64,000 nucleotides of DNA from Marinithermus hydrothermalis DSM 14884. Lineage in GTDB: Bacteria > Deinococcota > Deinococci > Deinococcales > Marinithermaceae. The translations under genes and the position numbers were made by a program. The notes below the pieces were generated by a model. It made no database searches. It was not told the origin of the DNA and saw only the letters and a program-made list of their open reading frames with translations. Shown here piece after piece: positions 24,999 to 32,818 of this stretch. How positions within the stretch are numbered: position 1 is the first letter of the stretch; each line of letters starts with the position of its first letter. The DNA is taken from positions 1,670,001-1,734,000 of the forward strand of contig NC_015387.1 of assembly GCF_000195335.1 (NCBI RefSeq). The letters run 5' to 3'.

Positions 24999-25727
24999 AT
25001 GCGTCCGTTCTCCGCCCTCGCCCGGGTGTACGACCGGATGATGGCGGACGTACCCTACGCGGCGTGGGCGGCGTTCGTGCTGAGCGTACTCGCGGGGGAA
25101 GGGGCTTACCCCAGGAGCGTGCTCGACCTGGGAACGGGGACCGGGGCCTCCCTCGAGCCGTTCTGCGCGTACGGCCTTACGGGCATGGGCCTGGACGCCT
25201 CGGAAGCGATGCTCGCCCGGGCCCGAGAGCGCCTCCCGGGCGTTCCCTTCGTGCAGGGGGATTTCCGCACCTTCCAGCTCGAGCGCCGGTTCGACCTGAT
25301 CGTCTCCGTCTTCGACAGCTTGAACAACCTGACCGACCCCAGGGACCTCCGCACGACCTTCCAGCGCATCCACGCCCACCTCCGCCCTGGGGGCTGGTTC
25401 GCCGCCGACCTGAACACCCCGCTTGGTCTCGAGGAGCTCTGGGAGGACGGGGTTTGGGAGGGGGAGGGGTACCGGCTGGTGCACCGCTACGACACCGAGC
25501 AGCGGCTGGGGCATATTGAGGCCACGATCCTGACGCCCGAAGGGCCGGTGATCGAGCACCACGTGGAGCGCGGGTACTGGCCGGACGAGGTGGCGGCCTG
25601 GCTCAGCGCGGCGGGGTTCGGGCGGGTGCGGTGCCTCGAGTACCCGGACGCTGCCCTGGCCGGTCGGCACAGCCTGCGGTTCTGGGTGTTCGCGCAGCGT
25701 CCGAACGGGAGTCCTTCCCGAATGTAG
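24999..25727 (+). CDS. Class I SAM-dependent methyltransferase
   Basis: 242 residues from ATG 24999. The SAM-binding motif I is VLDLGTGTGAS near residue 40, followed by the acidic GLDASEAML and then the motif-II region FDLIVSVFDSLNNL. RPGGWFAADLN is the usual post-motif loop. The N-terminal FSALARVYDRMMADV is characteristic of the YdaC/MraW-unrelated small-molecule methyltransferases. The substrate is unknown. It is divergent from the PLP enzyme and tandem to the two-component system, with a separate promoter for the latter. Confidence 0.88.
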   Translation: MRPFSALARVYDRMMADVPYAAWAAFVLSVLAGEGAYPRSVLDLGTGTGASLEPFCAYGLTGMGLDASEAMLARARERLPGVPFVQGDFRTFQLERRFDLIVSVFDSLNNLTDPRDLRTTFQRIHAHLRPGGWFAADLNTPLGLEELWEDGVWEGEGYRLVHRYDTEQRLGHIEATILTPEGPVIEHHVERGYWPDEVAAWLSAAGFGRVRCLEYPDAALAGRHSLRFWVFAQRPNGSPSRM

Positions 25728-25729
25728 CT

Positions 25730-25763
25730 TTCTCATGAGAATGTGGGTTACACCTTCTATATC
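25730..25763 (+). promoter_or_regulatory. Promoter and palindromic operator of the two-component system
   Basis: TTCTCATGAGAA (25730-25741) is a perfect 12-bp palindrome at the -35 position of a -10-like TATATC (25758-25763). The -10 lies 9 nt before the ATG at 25773. A palindrome over the -35 suggests repression or autoregulation. Confidence 0.45.
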
Positions 25764-25772
25764 ATGGGAGGT

Positions 25773-26447
25773 ATGGACAGCCCACTGGTCTTGATCGTCG
25801 AGGACGAAAAAGACATCGCTCGCTTTATCGAGCTCGAGCTTCAGGCCGAAGGGTACCGCACGGAAGTCGCGTACGACGGGATTACGGGCCTTTCCAAGTT
25901 CCGAGAAACCTCACCCAACCTGGTCATCCTAGACCTCATGCTCCCCGTGATGGACGGCCTCGAGGTCGCGCGGCGCATCCGCAAGACCTCGAACGTGCCG
26001 ATCCTGATCCTGACCGCCAAGGACGCGGTGACGGACAAGGTGGAGGGCTTGGACGCCGGGGCGGACGACTACCTGGTCAAGCCCTTCTCCATCGAGGAGC
26101 TCCTGGCCCGGGTGCGGGCGCACCTGCGCCGGGTCACGCCCGCGATCACCGGGGAGATCCGCGTGGCCGATCTGATCATCAACCTGGAGGGGCGCGAGGT
26201 CTTCCGCGGCGGGCGCCGCATCGAGCTGTCCAACAAGGAGTTCGAGCTTTTGGAGCTCCTGGCCCGCAGTCCCGGCAAGGTCTTCAGCCGCTTCGAGATC
26301 GAGGAGAAGGTCTGGCCGGGCTACCAGGGGGGCTCGAACGTGGTGGACGTGTACATCGGGTACCTGCGTAAGAAACTCGAGGCGGGGGGGGAGCGGCGCC
26401 TGATCCACACCGTGCGCGGGGTGGGGTACGTGCTGCGGGAGGATTGA
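25773..26447 (+). CDS. OmpR/PhoB-family response regulator
   Basis: 224 residues from ATG 25773, the start that fits the promoter and the receiver domain; earlier codons overlap the promoter. The receiver has the acidic pair VEDEKD, the phosphorylated Asp54 in [16 protein letters not shown] (the Thr switch) and the Lys in YLVKPFS. A winged-helix output domain follows ([42 protein letters not shown]). It should bind tandem DNA repeats when phosphorylated by the kinase encoded 50 bp downstream. The signal is unknown. Confidence 0.95.
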   Translation: MDSPLVLIVEDEKDIARFIELELQAEGYRTEVAYDGITGLSKFRETSPNLVILDLMLPVMDGLEVARRIRKTSNVPILILTAKDAVTDKVEGLDAGADDYLVKPFSIEELLARVRAHLRRVTPAITGEIRVADLIINLEGREVFRGGRRIELSNKEFELLELLARSPGKVFSRFEIEEKVWPGYQGGSNVVDVYIGYLRKKLEAGGERRLIHTVRGVGYVLRED

Positions 26448-26464
26448 GCGCGGTATTAGGCGGC

Positions 26465-26484
26465 GCTAACCCCGAACGGTTAGC
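26465..26484 (+). promoter_or_regulatory. Inverted repeat between regulator and kinase genes
   Basis: GCTAACC and GGTTAGC are separated by six bases in the 50-bp gap. The repeat could be an operator, or an RNA hairpin that sets the kinase level just upstream of the AAGGGG site before ATG 26498. Confidence 0.45.
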
Positions 26485-26497
26485 CTAAGGGGCCGGC

Positions 26498-27931
26498 ATG
26501 ACCCTCCGCACCCGCATCACCCTCCTGACCCTTTTCGTCCTGACGCTCTCCCTCTTGGTCATCGGGAGCAGCGTGTACGCCTTGCTGCAGCGGTACCTGT
26601 ACCAGAACCTGCGCACGGAACTGGCGGAGGCCGTGGAGCAGGTGGTGCGCCTGATCAACCAAGGCAGCCAGCAAGGCATCAACCTCTTCGAGATCGCCCT
26701 GCCGCCCTCGCTGTACGCCGAGATCGACCTGGTGGTGACCTCCCCGCCCTACGACACGCGCGATCTCATCGAGGGCGTCATCCCCATCCGCAACCCCACG
26801 CTGGGGGGGTACCGCCTCCAACTCACCCCCGAGGACTACCAAACGCTGTTACGGGAGCAAGCCCTCTGGACGATCAGTACCCTGCCCCGGGAGAACGCCC
26901 CACCGCTACGGCTCATGGTGCGTGCAGTGCTGGTCGAAGCCCAGTACCCAGGGCTGGACCGCATCCCCGCGGTCATTCTGACCGCGAAGCCCGTCGAGGG
27001 GATCGAGGCCACGCTGCGCGAGCTGGCGCGCTCCTACGCCTTCACCGCAGTGACCGTGCTGCTTTTCGGCAGTCTGCTGGCGTATCTGCTAGTCACACGC
27101 ACCCTCCAGCCCCTCGAAACCGTGGCCCGCAAGGCCGAGGAGGTCAGCCTTCAGGGCATGACCTCCCTGCCGGAACCCCGCGGGAAGGACGAGGTCGCAG
27201 CGCTGGTGCGCGCGTTGAACCGGATGCTTTCGCGGCTCGAGGCCGCCTTCCGTTCACAGACCCGGTTCCTGGCGGACGCTTCGCACGAGCTGCGCACGCC
27301 CATAACCGCGATCCTGGGGCATGTAGGGTACCTGCTCCGCCGCACCTCGCTCACCGAAGCGCAGCGGGAGAGCCTGGAGATCATCCGGCGAGAGGCCGAA
27401 CGCATGACGAAGCTCGTCACGGACCTGTTGGACCTGGCGGGCAGCGAGGGGGGGTGGCGGCTCGAGATCCGGCCGGTGAACCTCGCGAGCCTTTTGAACG
27501 AGCTGGCGGAGGAGTACCGTCCGGCTTTTAACGGGCGCCTCGTAGTGGAAGCCCCGAGCACGGTCTGGGTCGCGGGGGACGACAGCCGCCTCCACCAGGT
27601 CTTCGCCAACCTGGTGAACAACGCGATCAAGGCCGGGGCCCGCACGATCACCCTGCGGGCGCGCAGCCTAGGCGAGAAGGTAGTGGTGCAGGTCGTGGAC
27701 GACGGGCCGGGCATCCCGCCGGAGCACCTGCCGTACCTGTTTGAGCGCTTTTACCGGGTGGACAAGGCCCGCGACCGCGCCGCCGGGGGCTCGGGACTGG
27801 GGCTGGCGATCGTCAAGGCGATCGTGGAAGCCCACGGCGGCGAGGTCTGGGTCGAAAGCGAGTTGGGGAAGGGCGCGGTCTTCAGCGTTTCCTTAAGGCG
27901 CGCAGTCGCGCAGCCGCTTCCTCAGCGCTGA
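26498..27931 (+). CDS. Membrane sensor histidine kinase (HAMP-HisKA-HATPase)
   Basis: 477 residues. TM1 spans residues ~8-29, a ~150-residue extracytoplasmic sensor domain follows, and TM2 is near 184-204 (AFTAVTVLLFGSLLAYLLV). A HAMP linker (TRTLQPLETVARKAEEV) leads to the HisKA H-box with the phosphorylated His263 in ASHELRTPI. The ATPase domain has the N-box LVNNAIKAG, G1 VDDGPGIPP, F-box FERFYR and G2 GGSGLGLAIVK. It pairs with the response regulator just upstream. The sensor domain has no recognised ligand motif. Its last 50 nt overlap a convergent DUF2089 gene. Confidence 0.94.
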   Translation: MTLRTRITLLTLFVLTLSLLVIGSSVYALLQRYLYQNLRTELAEAVEQVVRLINQGSQQGINLFEIALPPSLYAEIDLVVTSPPYDTRDLIEGVIPIRNPTLGGYRLQLTPEDYQTLLREQALWTISTLPRENAPPLRLMVRAVLVEAQYPGLDRIPAVILTAKPVEGIEATLRELARSYAFTAVTVLLFGSLLAYLLVTRTLQPLETVARKAEEVSLQGMTSLPEPRGKDEVAALVRALNRMLSRLEAAFRSQTRFLADASHELRTPITAILGHVGYLLRRTSLTEAQRESLEIIRREAERMTKLVTDLLDLAGSEGGWRLEIRPVNLASLLNELAEEYRPAFNGRLVVEAPSTVWVAGDDSRLHQVFANLVNNAIKAGARTITLRARSLGEKVVVQVVDDGPGIPPEHLPYLFERFYRVDKARDRAAGGSGLGLAIVKAIVEAHGGEVWVESELGKGAVFSVSLRRAVAQPLPQR

Positions 27932-28259
27932 TCTCGCCGCGCTCGAGGGCCGCGAGGACCTCCGCGCGTTCGTCGTTCGTCTCCTCCTCCACCTCATACC
28001 CTAAGGCGCGCAGCAGGGCCTCCAGACGCGCACGGACCGTGGGGTAGCTGACCCCCAGGATGCGCTCGACCTCCTTGAGGTTCCCGCGGGCCTTGACGAA
28101 CAAACGCAGGAACTCGAGGGGCTCCGGGGGCAAAAGGGCGAACTCGTTCAGCACGAACTCGCCCTCGATCCGCGTGCGGCAGTGCGGGCAGCGCAGTCCG
28201 GTCACGCGTAGCGTTTCGTGGCATACCGGGCAGTGGGTGGGTGCGGCGTACTCGGACAT
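27882..28259 (-). CDS. DUF2089 family zinc-ribbon / HTH protein, likely regulator
   Basis: 125 residues. The N-terminal zinc ribbon is CPVC...CPHC (residues ~10-29). A helix-turn-helix lies at residues ~55-85 (NLKEVERILGVSYPTVRARLE), typical of DUF2089. The C-terminus has RGEISAEEAAARLRAL, a short SHOCT-like motif also present in the two upstream proteins of this operon. It is the last gene of a five-gene minus-strand unit (29900 to 27882). A role as transcription factor of the operon is likely but unproven. The 3' end overlaps the kinase gene. Confidence 0.8.
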   Translation of the reverse strand: MSEYAAPTHCPVCHETLRVTGLRCPHCRTRIEGEFVLNEFALLPPEPLEFLRLFVKARGNLKEVERILGVSYPTVRARLEALLRALGYEVEEETNDERAEVLAALERGEISAEEAAARLRALRKR

Positions 28260-28267
28260 GATTCCTC

Positions 28268-28594
28268 CTACTCGGCGCGGGGCGTGTCCGGCCAGGGCAC
28301 GATCCGGAGCATGGCCTTACGCGTCTCGACCTCCAAAGCGAACCCCGCGAGCGAGGGCGGCGTCGTCCACAGCACCCCGAGCACCTGGCGGCGGTTAAGG
28401 CCCAGCCGGCGCGCGAGGACCAACCCCGCGAGGATCAGCGTGCACCACAGCACCGTCTCGAGCACCCCGACGGGGAAGACCCAGACGAGGCGGCGCGTCT
28501 CCGTGCGCAGCTCGAAGCAGAAGAGCAGGGGACGCCTGGGCGCGAGCCGCCGCAGCAGGACGGGGGTGCGGGAAGGCTGGACCATCATGCTCAC
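28268..28594 (-). CDS. Small membrane protein of the SHOCT/DUF4097 operon
   Basis: 108 residues from GTG 28594, which overlaps the upstream stop as GTGA; ATG 28588 or 28585 are alternatives. One hydrophobic segment (LVWVFPVGVLETVLWCTLILAGLVLARRL) could be one or two membrane helices, followed by a basic patch and a beta-like tail. I do not recognise a family. Tight coupling on both sides (4-nt overlap upstream, 8-nt gap downstream) places it in the same pathway as the SHOCT and DUF2089 proteins, probably as a membrane partner. Confidence 0.7.
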   Translation of the reverse strand: MSMMVQPSRTPVLLRRLAPRRPLLFCFELRTETRRLVWVFPVGVLETVLWCTLILAGLVLARRLGLNRRQVLGVLWTTPPSLAGFALEVETRKAMLRIVPWPDTPRAE

Positions 28595-28962
28595 ACGACC
28601 TCGACAACCACCCGCACCGGCTGGCCTTCGTCGTTGGCCTCGATGTCCACGAGGCGGCCCTCGGGCAGCTCGCCCTTCAAGAGGTCCAGCAGCTCGTCGA
28701 GGTGGATGCCTTGGGCCTCCATCTGCTCCCGCTGCTCCTTGGGAATGAAGTTCAAGGCGAACTTGGCGAGCTGAGCCGGCACGTTCACCCGCACCTTGGC
28801 TTCGTCCTCAGCGTCCACCAGGATGCGGAGCATCTTGGCCTGGCCTTTAGGTACAGGCGAAGCGGAAGGGGTGGGCTCCAGCGCCGCGAGCAGGTCGAGC
28901 GCCTCGTCCACGGTGATCTGTCCGCCCGCGAGCATCTCCAGGATCTTTCGTTTATCGTTCAT
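28591..28962 (-). CDS. SHOCT-like domain protein
   Basis: 123 residues. The first 25 residues (KRKILEMLAGGQITVDEALDLLAAL) are the short helical SHOCT-like/YvlB-N motif. A Pro/Ser linker follows and then a second domain with RILVDAEDEAKVRVNVPAQL, a pattern known in proteins next to DUF4097 genes. In Bacillus relatives such genes respond to cell-envelope stress. It overlaps the DUF4097 gene by 11 nt and the next gene by 4 nt. Function is inferred only from family and context. Confidence 0.78.
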   Translation of the reverse strand: MNDKRKILEMLAGGQITVDEALDLLAALEPTPSASPVPKGQAKMLRILVDAEDEAKVRVNVPAQLAKFALNFIPKEQREQMEAQGIHLDELLDLLKGELPEGRLVDIEANDEGQPVRVVVEVV

Positions 28963-29680
28963 CGCACACCTCCAACTCCAGGTTGCCCATGCGCACGTGA
29001 GCCTTGAAGACCGCCTTGCCTTCCCCTACCCGCCCAGCTACGCTTCGCCCCATCCCCTTGCCCTGGGCCTCGAAGGCCCCACTGGCCTCAACCCGTCCCA
29101 CCCCCACCGCGCCCTCCAGCGTGACGCTCGAGCCGGGGAGCAACGTCAGCTCCGCGTTTCCGGTGCCGAGCTCGAGGCGGTGCTGGCCTTCGCTCAAACA
29201 CAGCTCCAGCTCGACGTTACCCGTCCGAACGCTCAGCTCGAGCCCGCCGAGCTCGTCCACCTCGAGGTTGCCCGTGCGCAGGCTGCCCTTGAGGTACGGG
29301 AGCCGGTCGGCCTCCACGTTTCCCGTGACCTCCTCGAGCACCACGCCCCACCCGAGGGGTAAGTACAGGTGCACCCGCCGGTCCTTCAGGGCGCCGATCC
29401 AGCGGAGGAGCCCGCCTCCCTCCCGCGCTTTTGCGCGGTCGGTGACCCGAATCCCGTCGGGTACGGCCTGAATCGTGGCCGCGCCCTCTACCCGCGGCTG
29501 GTCCAGAGCCGGATCCTGGGTGATCTCGAGGTTGCCGGCGCGCACCTGGATGCGCGCCCAGCAGAGCTCCCGCCGCGCCGCTTCCGGCTCCCCCTCCAGC
29601 GCCTCGAGCAGGAGCCGGGCTTCTGCTTCGCTGATCCTGCCTTCCTCCAGCAGGGCGTGAATCCGGGTGTACGCGTCCAT
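28952..29680 (-). CDS. DUF4097 family beta-helix protein with N-terminal SHOCT-like motif
   Basis: 242 residues. Residues ~5-30 (IHALLEEGRISEAEARLLLEALEGE) match the short motif of its operon partners. The rest is a repetitive beta structure with recurring GNLE/GNVE turns (VRAGNLEIT, TGNVEAD, TGNLEVD, TGNVELE, TGNAEL, MGNLELEV), the mark of DUF4097 (adhesin/LiaX/YvlB-like). LiaX-type proteins sense antimicrobial peptides or envelope damage. No signal peptide is visible, so it is likely cytoplasmic or exported by another route. Confidence 0.82.
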   Translation of the reverse strand: MDAYTRIHALLEEGRISEAEARLLLEALEGEPEAARRELCWARIQVRAGNLEITQDPALDQPRVEGAATIQAVPDGIRVTDRAKAREGGGLLRWIGALKDRRVHLYLPLGWGVVLEEVTGNVEADRLPYLKGSLRTGNLEVDELGGLELSVRTGNVELELCLSEGQHRLELGTGNAELTLLPGSSVTLEGAVGVGRVEASGAFEAQGKGMGRSVAGRVGEGKAVFKAHVRMGNLELEVCDER

Positions 29681-29690
29681 GACACTCCCC

Positions 29691-29900
29691 CTAGTACGAC
29701 CGGGCCTGCACCTTGGCCTTGGGTAAGGGCTCAGGGTCGAGGCGGGCAGCCCACGCCCTCAGGCGGTGGGCCAGGCGCTGGCGGAGTGAGGGTCCTCGGG
29801 CCCACCGCTCGATCTGGGCCTCGCGGCGGTAGCCCTCGAGCTTTTCCCGGGCCAGCGCTTCAGCCGCGTGGAGTTGCCACGCTTGGATCTCCCACATCAT
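29691..29900 (-). CDS. Small basic helical protein, first gene of the SHOCT/DUF4097 operon
   Basis: 69 residues from ATG 29900 (GGGGGTG upstream; a second ATG follows directly). It is rich in Arg, Glu and Ala (ALAREKLEGYRREAQIERWARG) and would be one or two amphipathic helices with no membrane segment. It is 10 nt before the DUF4097 gene and directly behind the operon promoter. I do not recognise the family. Confidence 0.65.
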   Translation of the reverse strand: MMWEIQAWQLHAAEALAREKLEGYRREAQIERWARGPSLRQRLAHRLRAWAARLDPEPLPKAKVQARSY

Positions 29901-29917
29901 GCACCCCCTTGAGCTAA

Positions 29918-29947
29918 ATTATAAAGCATTAATTTATAGATTGTCAA
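29918..29947 (-). promoter_or_regulatory. Consensus sigma-70 promoter with palindrome in the spacer
   Basis: On the minus strand TTGACA (29947-29942) and TATAAT (29923-29918) are perfect consensus hexamers 18 bp apart in an AT-rich island of otherwise GC-rich DNA. The spacer and -10 contain TATAAA-N7-TTTATA, an inverted repeat likely to be bound by a repressor. It drives the five-gene operon ending at 27882. Confidence 0.85.
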
Positions 29948-29987
29948 ACGAAGGTTTACATACATTGACGGCGCGTGGAAAACAACC

Positions 29988-30013
29988 GGCGCCCGGCGGA
30001 TCCGCCGGGCGCC
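29988..30013 (-). terminator. Terminator of the hemD-hemA-ccsA operon
   Basis: A perfect 26-bp palindrome (GGCGCCCGGCGGA and its complement) lies 31 nt after the ccsA stop and is followed on the minus strand by GGTTGTTTTCC, a T-rich tail. Over the next bases starts the upstream region of the next operon. Confidence 0.75.
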
Positions 30014-30044
30014 TCCCATACCCCATCGAGGCTGCACGCGGCCG

Positions 30045-30785
30045 CTACGAAGGGTGCCGCCCCCCCAACAAAGGCGCCCCTAAAAAGGTAAACAAGAGCA
30101 TGCCGTACACCAACAACCACGCCCCCAGCCGCCCCGACCACCTTAGCCCCCCACGCGCGAGCAGGTAAAGCGTCAACAAACTCCAGGTCGCCAGCGTCGC
30201 GACCTCCTTCGGGTCCCAACTCAACGCACTCCCCCACCACCCCCACGCCCAGGCCATCCCGGTGAAGGCCCCCGCCGTGTACGCCACATACCCCACGCGC
30301 AGGTAGGGCAGCTCGAGGCGGCGGAGCGTCACCAAAGGCGGGATGAACCGCGCCCGCCAAGGCGCCACCCTCAAGGTCCGGTCCTGCAACACCCCGAGCA
30401 GCCCCGCCACGAACGCGATCGTTAAGGCCACATACGCCACCAAAAAACTACCCGCGTGCACCACCACGAGCAGAACGGGCAGCGGGGTCCCAACACGATC
30501 CGCGTAGTGCAGGCTCGCCAGCGTCAAGAAGAGGGCGAGGGCGTACGCGTACCGCACGAACGGACGAAGCCGGGGCCGCCACGCGTAAAAACGCGCGGCG
30601 AAGATCACGCCCGCACTCATCACCAGCCCTGCCTGAAACGGGTTCCCGAGCAGCGTACCGTGCACCCACGCGTACAAGCCCGCTGCGAGCACCAGCCCCG
30701 CCGCAGCCCACACGGCTAGCCCCCACCCCCGCAACAAATCCGCGAGCAGGGCCAGGACCGAGACCGCCACCAGCCCCAGGATCAT
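30045..30785 (-). CDS. CcsA/HemX-type membrane protein (cytochrome c assembly family)
   Basis: 246 residues with about eight membrane helices. The tryptophan-rich loop WGWWGSALSWDPKE is the WWD-like haem-handling motif of the CcsA/CcmC/CcmF family, and histidines such as HAGSFLVAY lie at helix ends. When placed next to hemA, the family member is often called HemX and tunes glutamyl-tRNA reductase level; others export haem for cytochrome c maturation. Here it overlaps hemA as ATGA, which favours the HemX reading. Both roles remain possible. Confidence 0.82.
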   Translation of the reverse strand: MILGLVAVSVLALLADLLRGWGLAVWAAAGLVLAAGLYAWVHGTLLGNPFQAGLVMSAGVIFAARFYAWRPRLRPFVRYAYALALFLTLASLHYADRVGTPLPVLLVVVHAGSFLVAYVALTIAFVAGLLGVLQDRTLRVAPWRARFIPPLVTLRRLELPYLRVGYVAYTAGAFTGMAWAWGWWGSALSWDPKEVATLATWSLLTLYLLARGGLRWSGRLGAWLLVYGMLLFTFLGAPLLGGRHPS

Positions 30786-31999
30786 CGCTGCGGCAACGCT
30801 TGCTCGAGCCGCAACCCCACCTCAGGATCCTTCGCCAACTGGATCAGGGGGTGCGTCGCCTTGCGCACCACCCGGTGCACGAGCCGCCGCACCGCCGCCA
30901 CCTCCTCCGGCGTTAGATCCTTCAGCTTGCCGCGCAACAAGCTCGCCAGCTCATCCGCCGCAAGCGCCTCCAACCCCTGCCGCACGGCCCGGATCCGCTC
31001 CCGCGACCGGTGTCCCGCGTACCACTCCAGGTAGTCCGCGATCTCCTCCTCGATGAGCGCCTCAACCCGCGGGAGCTCCTCCCGCCGCGCCTCCAGCGTC
31101 CGCTTCACCACCGCCTGGAGGTCGTCCAGGTTGTATAGGTACGCCCCCTCGACCCGGCCCACCTCCGGTTCCACGTTGCGCGGCATGCCGATATCGATCA
31201 GGAACAGAGGGGCATCCCGGCGGCTCACCACCGCCCGCACCCGACGCGCCTGCACCACGTAGTGCGGCGCGGCCGCCGAAGTGATCACGATATCCGCCCG
31301 CTCGAGGGCAGTCTCGAGGTCCTCCATGCCGTGCGCCCGACCCCCGAACCGTGCCGCTAGCTGCTCCGCCCGCGCTCGCGTGCGGTTCAGCACGTCGATT
31401 TCCCGCACCCCCCGCGCGGCCAGGTGCTCGAGTACGAGTTCCGCCATCTCTCCCGCGCCGACCACCAGCACGCGCCGACCCGCAAGATCGCCGAACACGC
31501 TCCGCGCGAGGTCCACCGCCGCGTACGCCACCGAGACCGCCCCCGCACCGATGCGGGTCTCGCTGCGGGCGCGCTTCCCCACCGCGATCGCGGCTTGGAA
31601 GGCCTGCTCCAAAAGCGGCCCGGTCGTGCGGGCAGCGCGGGCAGCCTCGAGGGCCTCCTTGACCTGCCCGAGGATCTGCGCCTCCCCCACCACCAGGCTC
31701 TCCAGGCCCGTGCTGACCCTAAAGAGGTAGCGGAGGGCCGCCACCCCTCGGTACGCGTACAACCGGTCCGGGAAATCCCCCAGGTGCTCACGAAACAACT
31801 GCAGCGGCGCGACCCGGGACGAGGCCACGTAGAGCTCAGTTCGGTTGCAGGTGGAGAGGACCACCACCTCCGCGGCCATGGGCTTCAGGCGCTCCAGCAA
31901 AACGGCGAGGCGTTCGCCGCTAACCGCCACACACTCGCGCACCCCAACCGGCGCGGTCTTATGGCTTAGTCCCACAACCCACACGTCGAGCTCTCGCAT
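30782..31999 (-). CDS. hemA: Glutamyl-tRNA reductase
   Basis: 405 residues from ATG 31999 (GAGGGGCG upstream); a GTG at 32014 is a weaker start. The catalytic Cys51 is in VVLSTCNRTELY, the N-terminus has VGLSHKTAPV, and the NADPH domain carries VVGAGEMAELV. The C-terminal dimerisation helices are complete. It reduces glutamyl-tRNA(Glu) to glutamate-1-semialdehyde, the first committed step of C5-pathway tetrapyrrole synthesis. It lies between hemD and a HemX-like gene. The 40-nt gap before it contains a TACACT that could be an extra -10. Confidence 0.96.
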   Translation of the reverse strand: MRELDVWVVGLSHKTAPVGVRECVAVSGERLAVLLERLKPMAAEVVVLSTCNRTELYVASSRVAPLQLFREHLGDFPDRLYAYRGVAALRYLFRVSTGLESLVVGEAQILGQVKEALEAARAARTTGPLLEQAFQAAIAVGKRARSETRIGAGAVSVAYAAVDLARSVFGDLAGRRVLVVGAGEMAELVLEHLAARGVREIDVLNRTRARAEQLAARFGGRAHGMEDLETALERADIVITSAAAPHYVVQARRVRAVVSRRDAPLFLIDIGMPRNVEPEVGRVEGAYLYNLDDLQAVVKRTLEARREELPRVEALIEEEIADYLEWYAGHRSRERIRAVRQGLEALAADELASLLRGKLKDLTPEEVAAVRRLVHRVVRKATHPLIQLAKDPEVGLRLEQALPQR

Positions 32000-32039
32000 G
32001 GCGTCGCCCCTCACTACTGCAAGTGTATCCCATTCTCGC

Positions 32040-32741
32040 TTAGGTCATATGTCCCACGGCCTGCAGTACGCTGCGCACCCATCCCTCCAGCCCCGGGCGT
32101 TCCGGGTAAAACACCCGCGAGAACCCCGCATCCCGCGCCGCGCGCGCGGTCGTCTCCCCAATGCACGCCGCGGGCAGATCCCCCCCGACCGCGCGCACCC
32201 AAGCCCGCACCGCAGAGGGCGAGGCGAAGGCCACCGCGTCCGCCTGCCGGGCCCGCCGAGCGGCCTCAGGCGGCACCTCCACCGGCAGCGTAGTGTACAC
32301 GTTCAACCGCACCACCCTAAACCCGCGCGCGCCCAGGCCCGCCTCGAGCGTTGCGTCCGCCAGCGCCGAGGCCGGGTAGAGCACCCGCCCCGCACCCGGC
32401 AGCTCCTGAGCCAACGCCGCTCCCTTCGCCCGGGAAGGCACGAACCCCGGCCGAAGCCCCGCATCCTCCAAAACCCGCGCCGTGCCCGTCCCTACCGCAG
32501 CAACCCGCAACTCCGGTCGCCCTGCGGCCACCCACGCCTCCAAAAGGACCCGCGCCCCCTCCGGGGAGGTGACCACCACCCAGTCCCACGCCTCGCCGAG
32601 CGCGGCCTCGAGCCGGTCCTGGTCCGGCCCCGGCGCGTGCGCCAGCAAAGGCAGCTCGAAGGCCGCGATTCCCAAGGCCTCGAGCCGAGCTCGAAGGGCC
32701 GCGTTCTTCCCGCGTTCCCGGGTCAGGACGACGGTCGGCAT
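32040..32741 (-). CDS. hemD: Uroporphyrinogen-III synthase
   Basis: 233 residues, usual length. The family is poorly conserved, but the N-terminal VVLTRERGKNAALRARLEALG, the central WVVVTSPEGARVLLEAW and the late DAVAFASPSAVRAWV with CIGETTARAARDAGF are the recognised pattern of two alternating alpha/beta domains. It closes hydroxymethylbilane and inverts ring D to give uroporphyrinogen III. A CAGAAT 6 nt before the ATG may be a leaderless -10. It leads the operon with hemA and ccsA. Confidence 0.9.
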   Translation of the reverse strand: MPTVVLTRERGKNAALRARLEALGIAAFELPLLAHAPGPDQDRLEAALGEAWDWVVVTSPEGARVLLEAWVAAGRPELRVAAVGTGTARVLEDAGLRPGFVPSRAKGAALAQELPGAGRVLYPASALADATLEAGLGARGFRVVRLNVYTTLPVEVPPEAARRARQADAVAFASPSAVRAWVRAVGGDLPAACIGETTARAARDAGFSRVFYPERPGLEGWVRSVLQAVGHMT

Positions 32742-32805
32742 GCCCTTATTCTGCGCGTTTTCCTCCTCAGGGAGGAGGGGCCTTCGTCCTTCCGCGCAAA
32801 AGTGG

Positions 32806-32811
32806 TAGATT
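32806..32811 (+). promoter_or_regulatory. -10 element of the leaderless agmatinase-hemW transcript
   Basis: TAGATT ends 7 nt before ATG 32819. A poor -35 (TTCGTC, 32783-32788) is 17 bp upstream. A CCTCCT...AGGAGG inverted repeat at about 32761-32777 lies between this and the divergent hemD promoter. Confidence 0.5.
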
Positions 32812-32818
32812 ACCCAGT

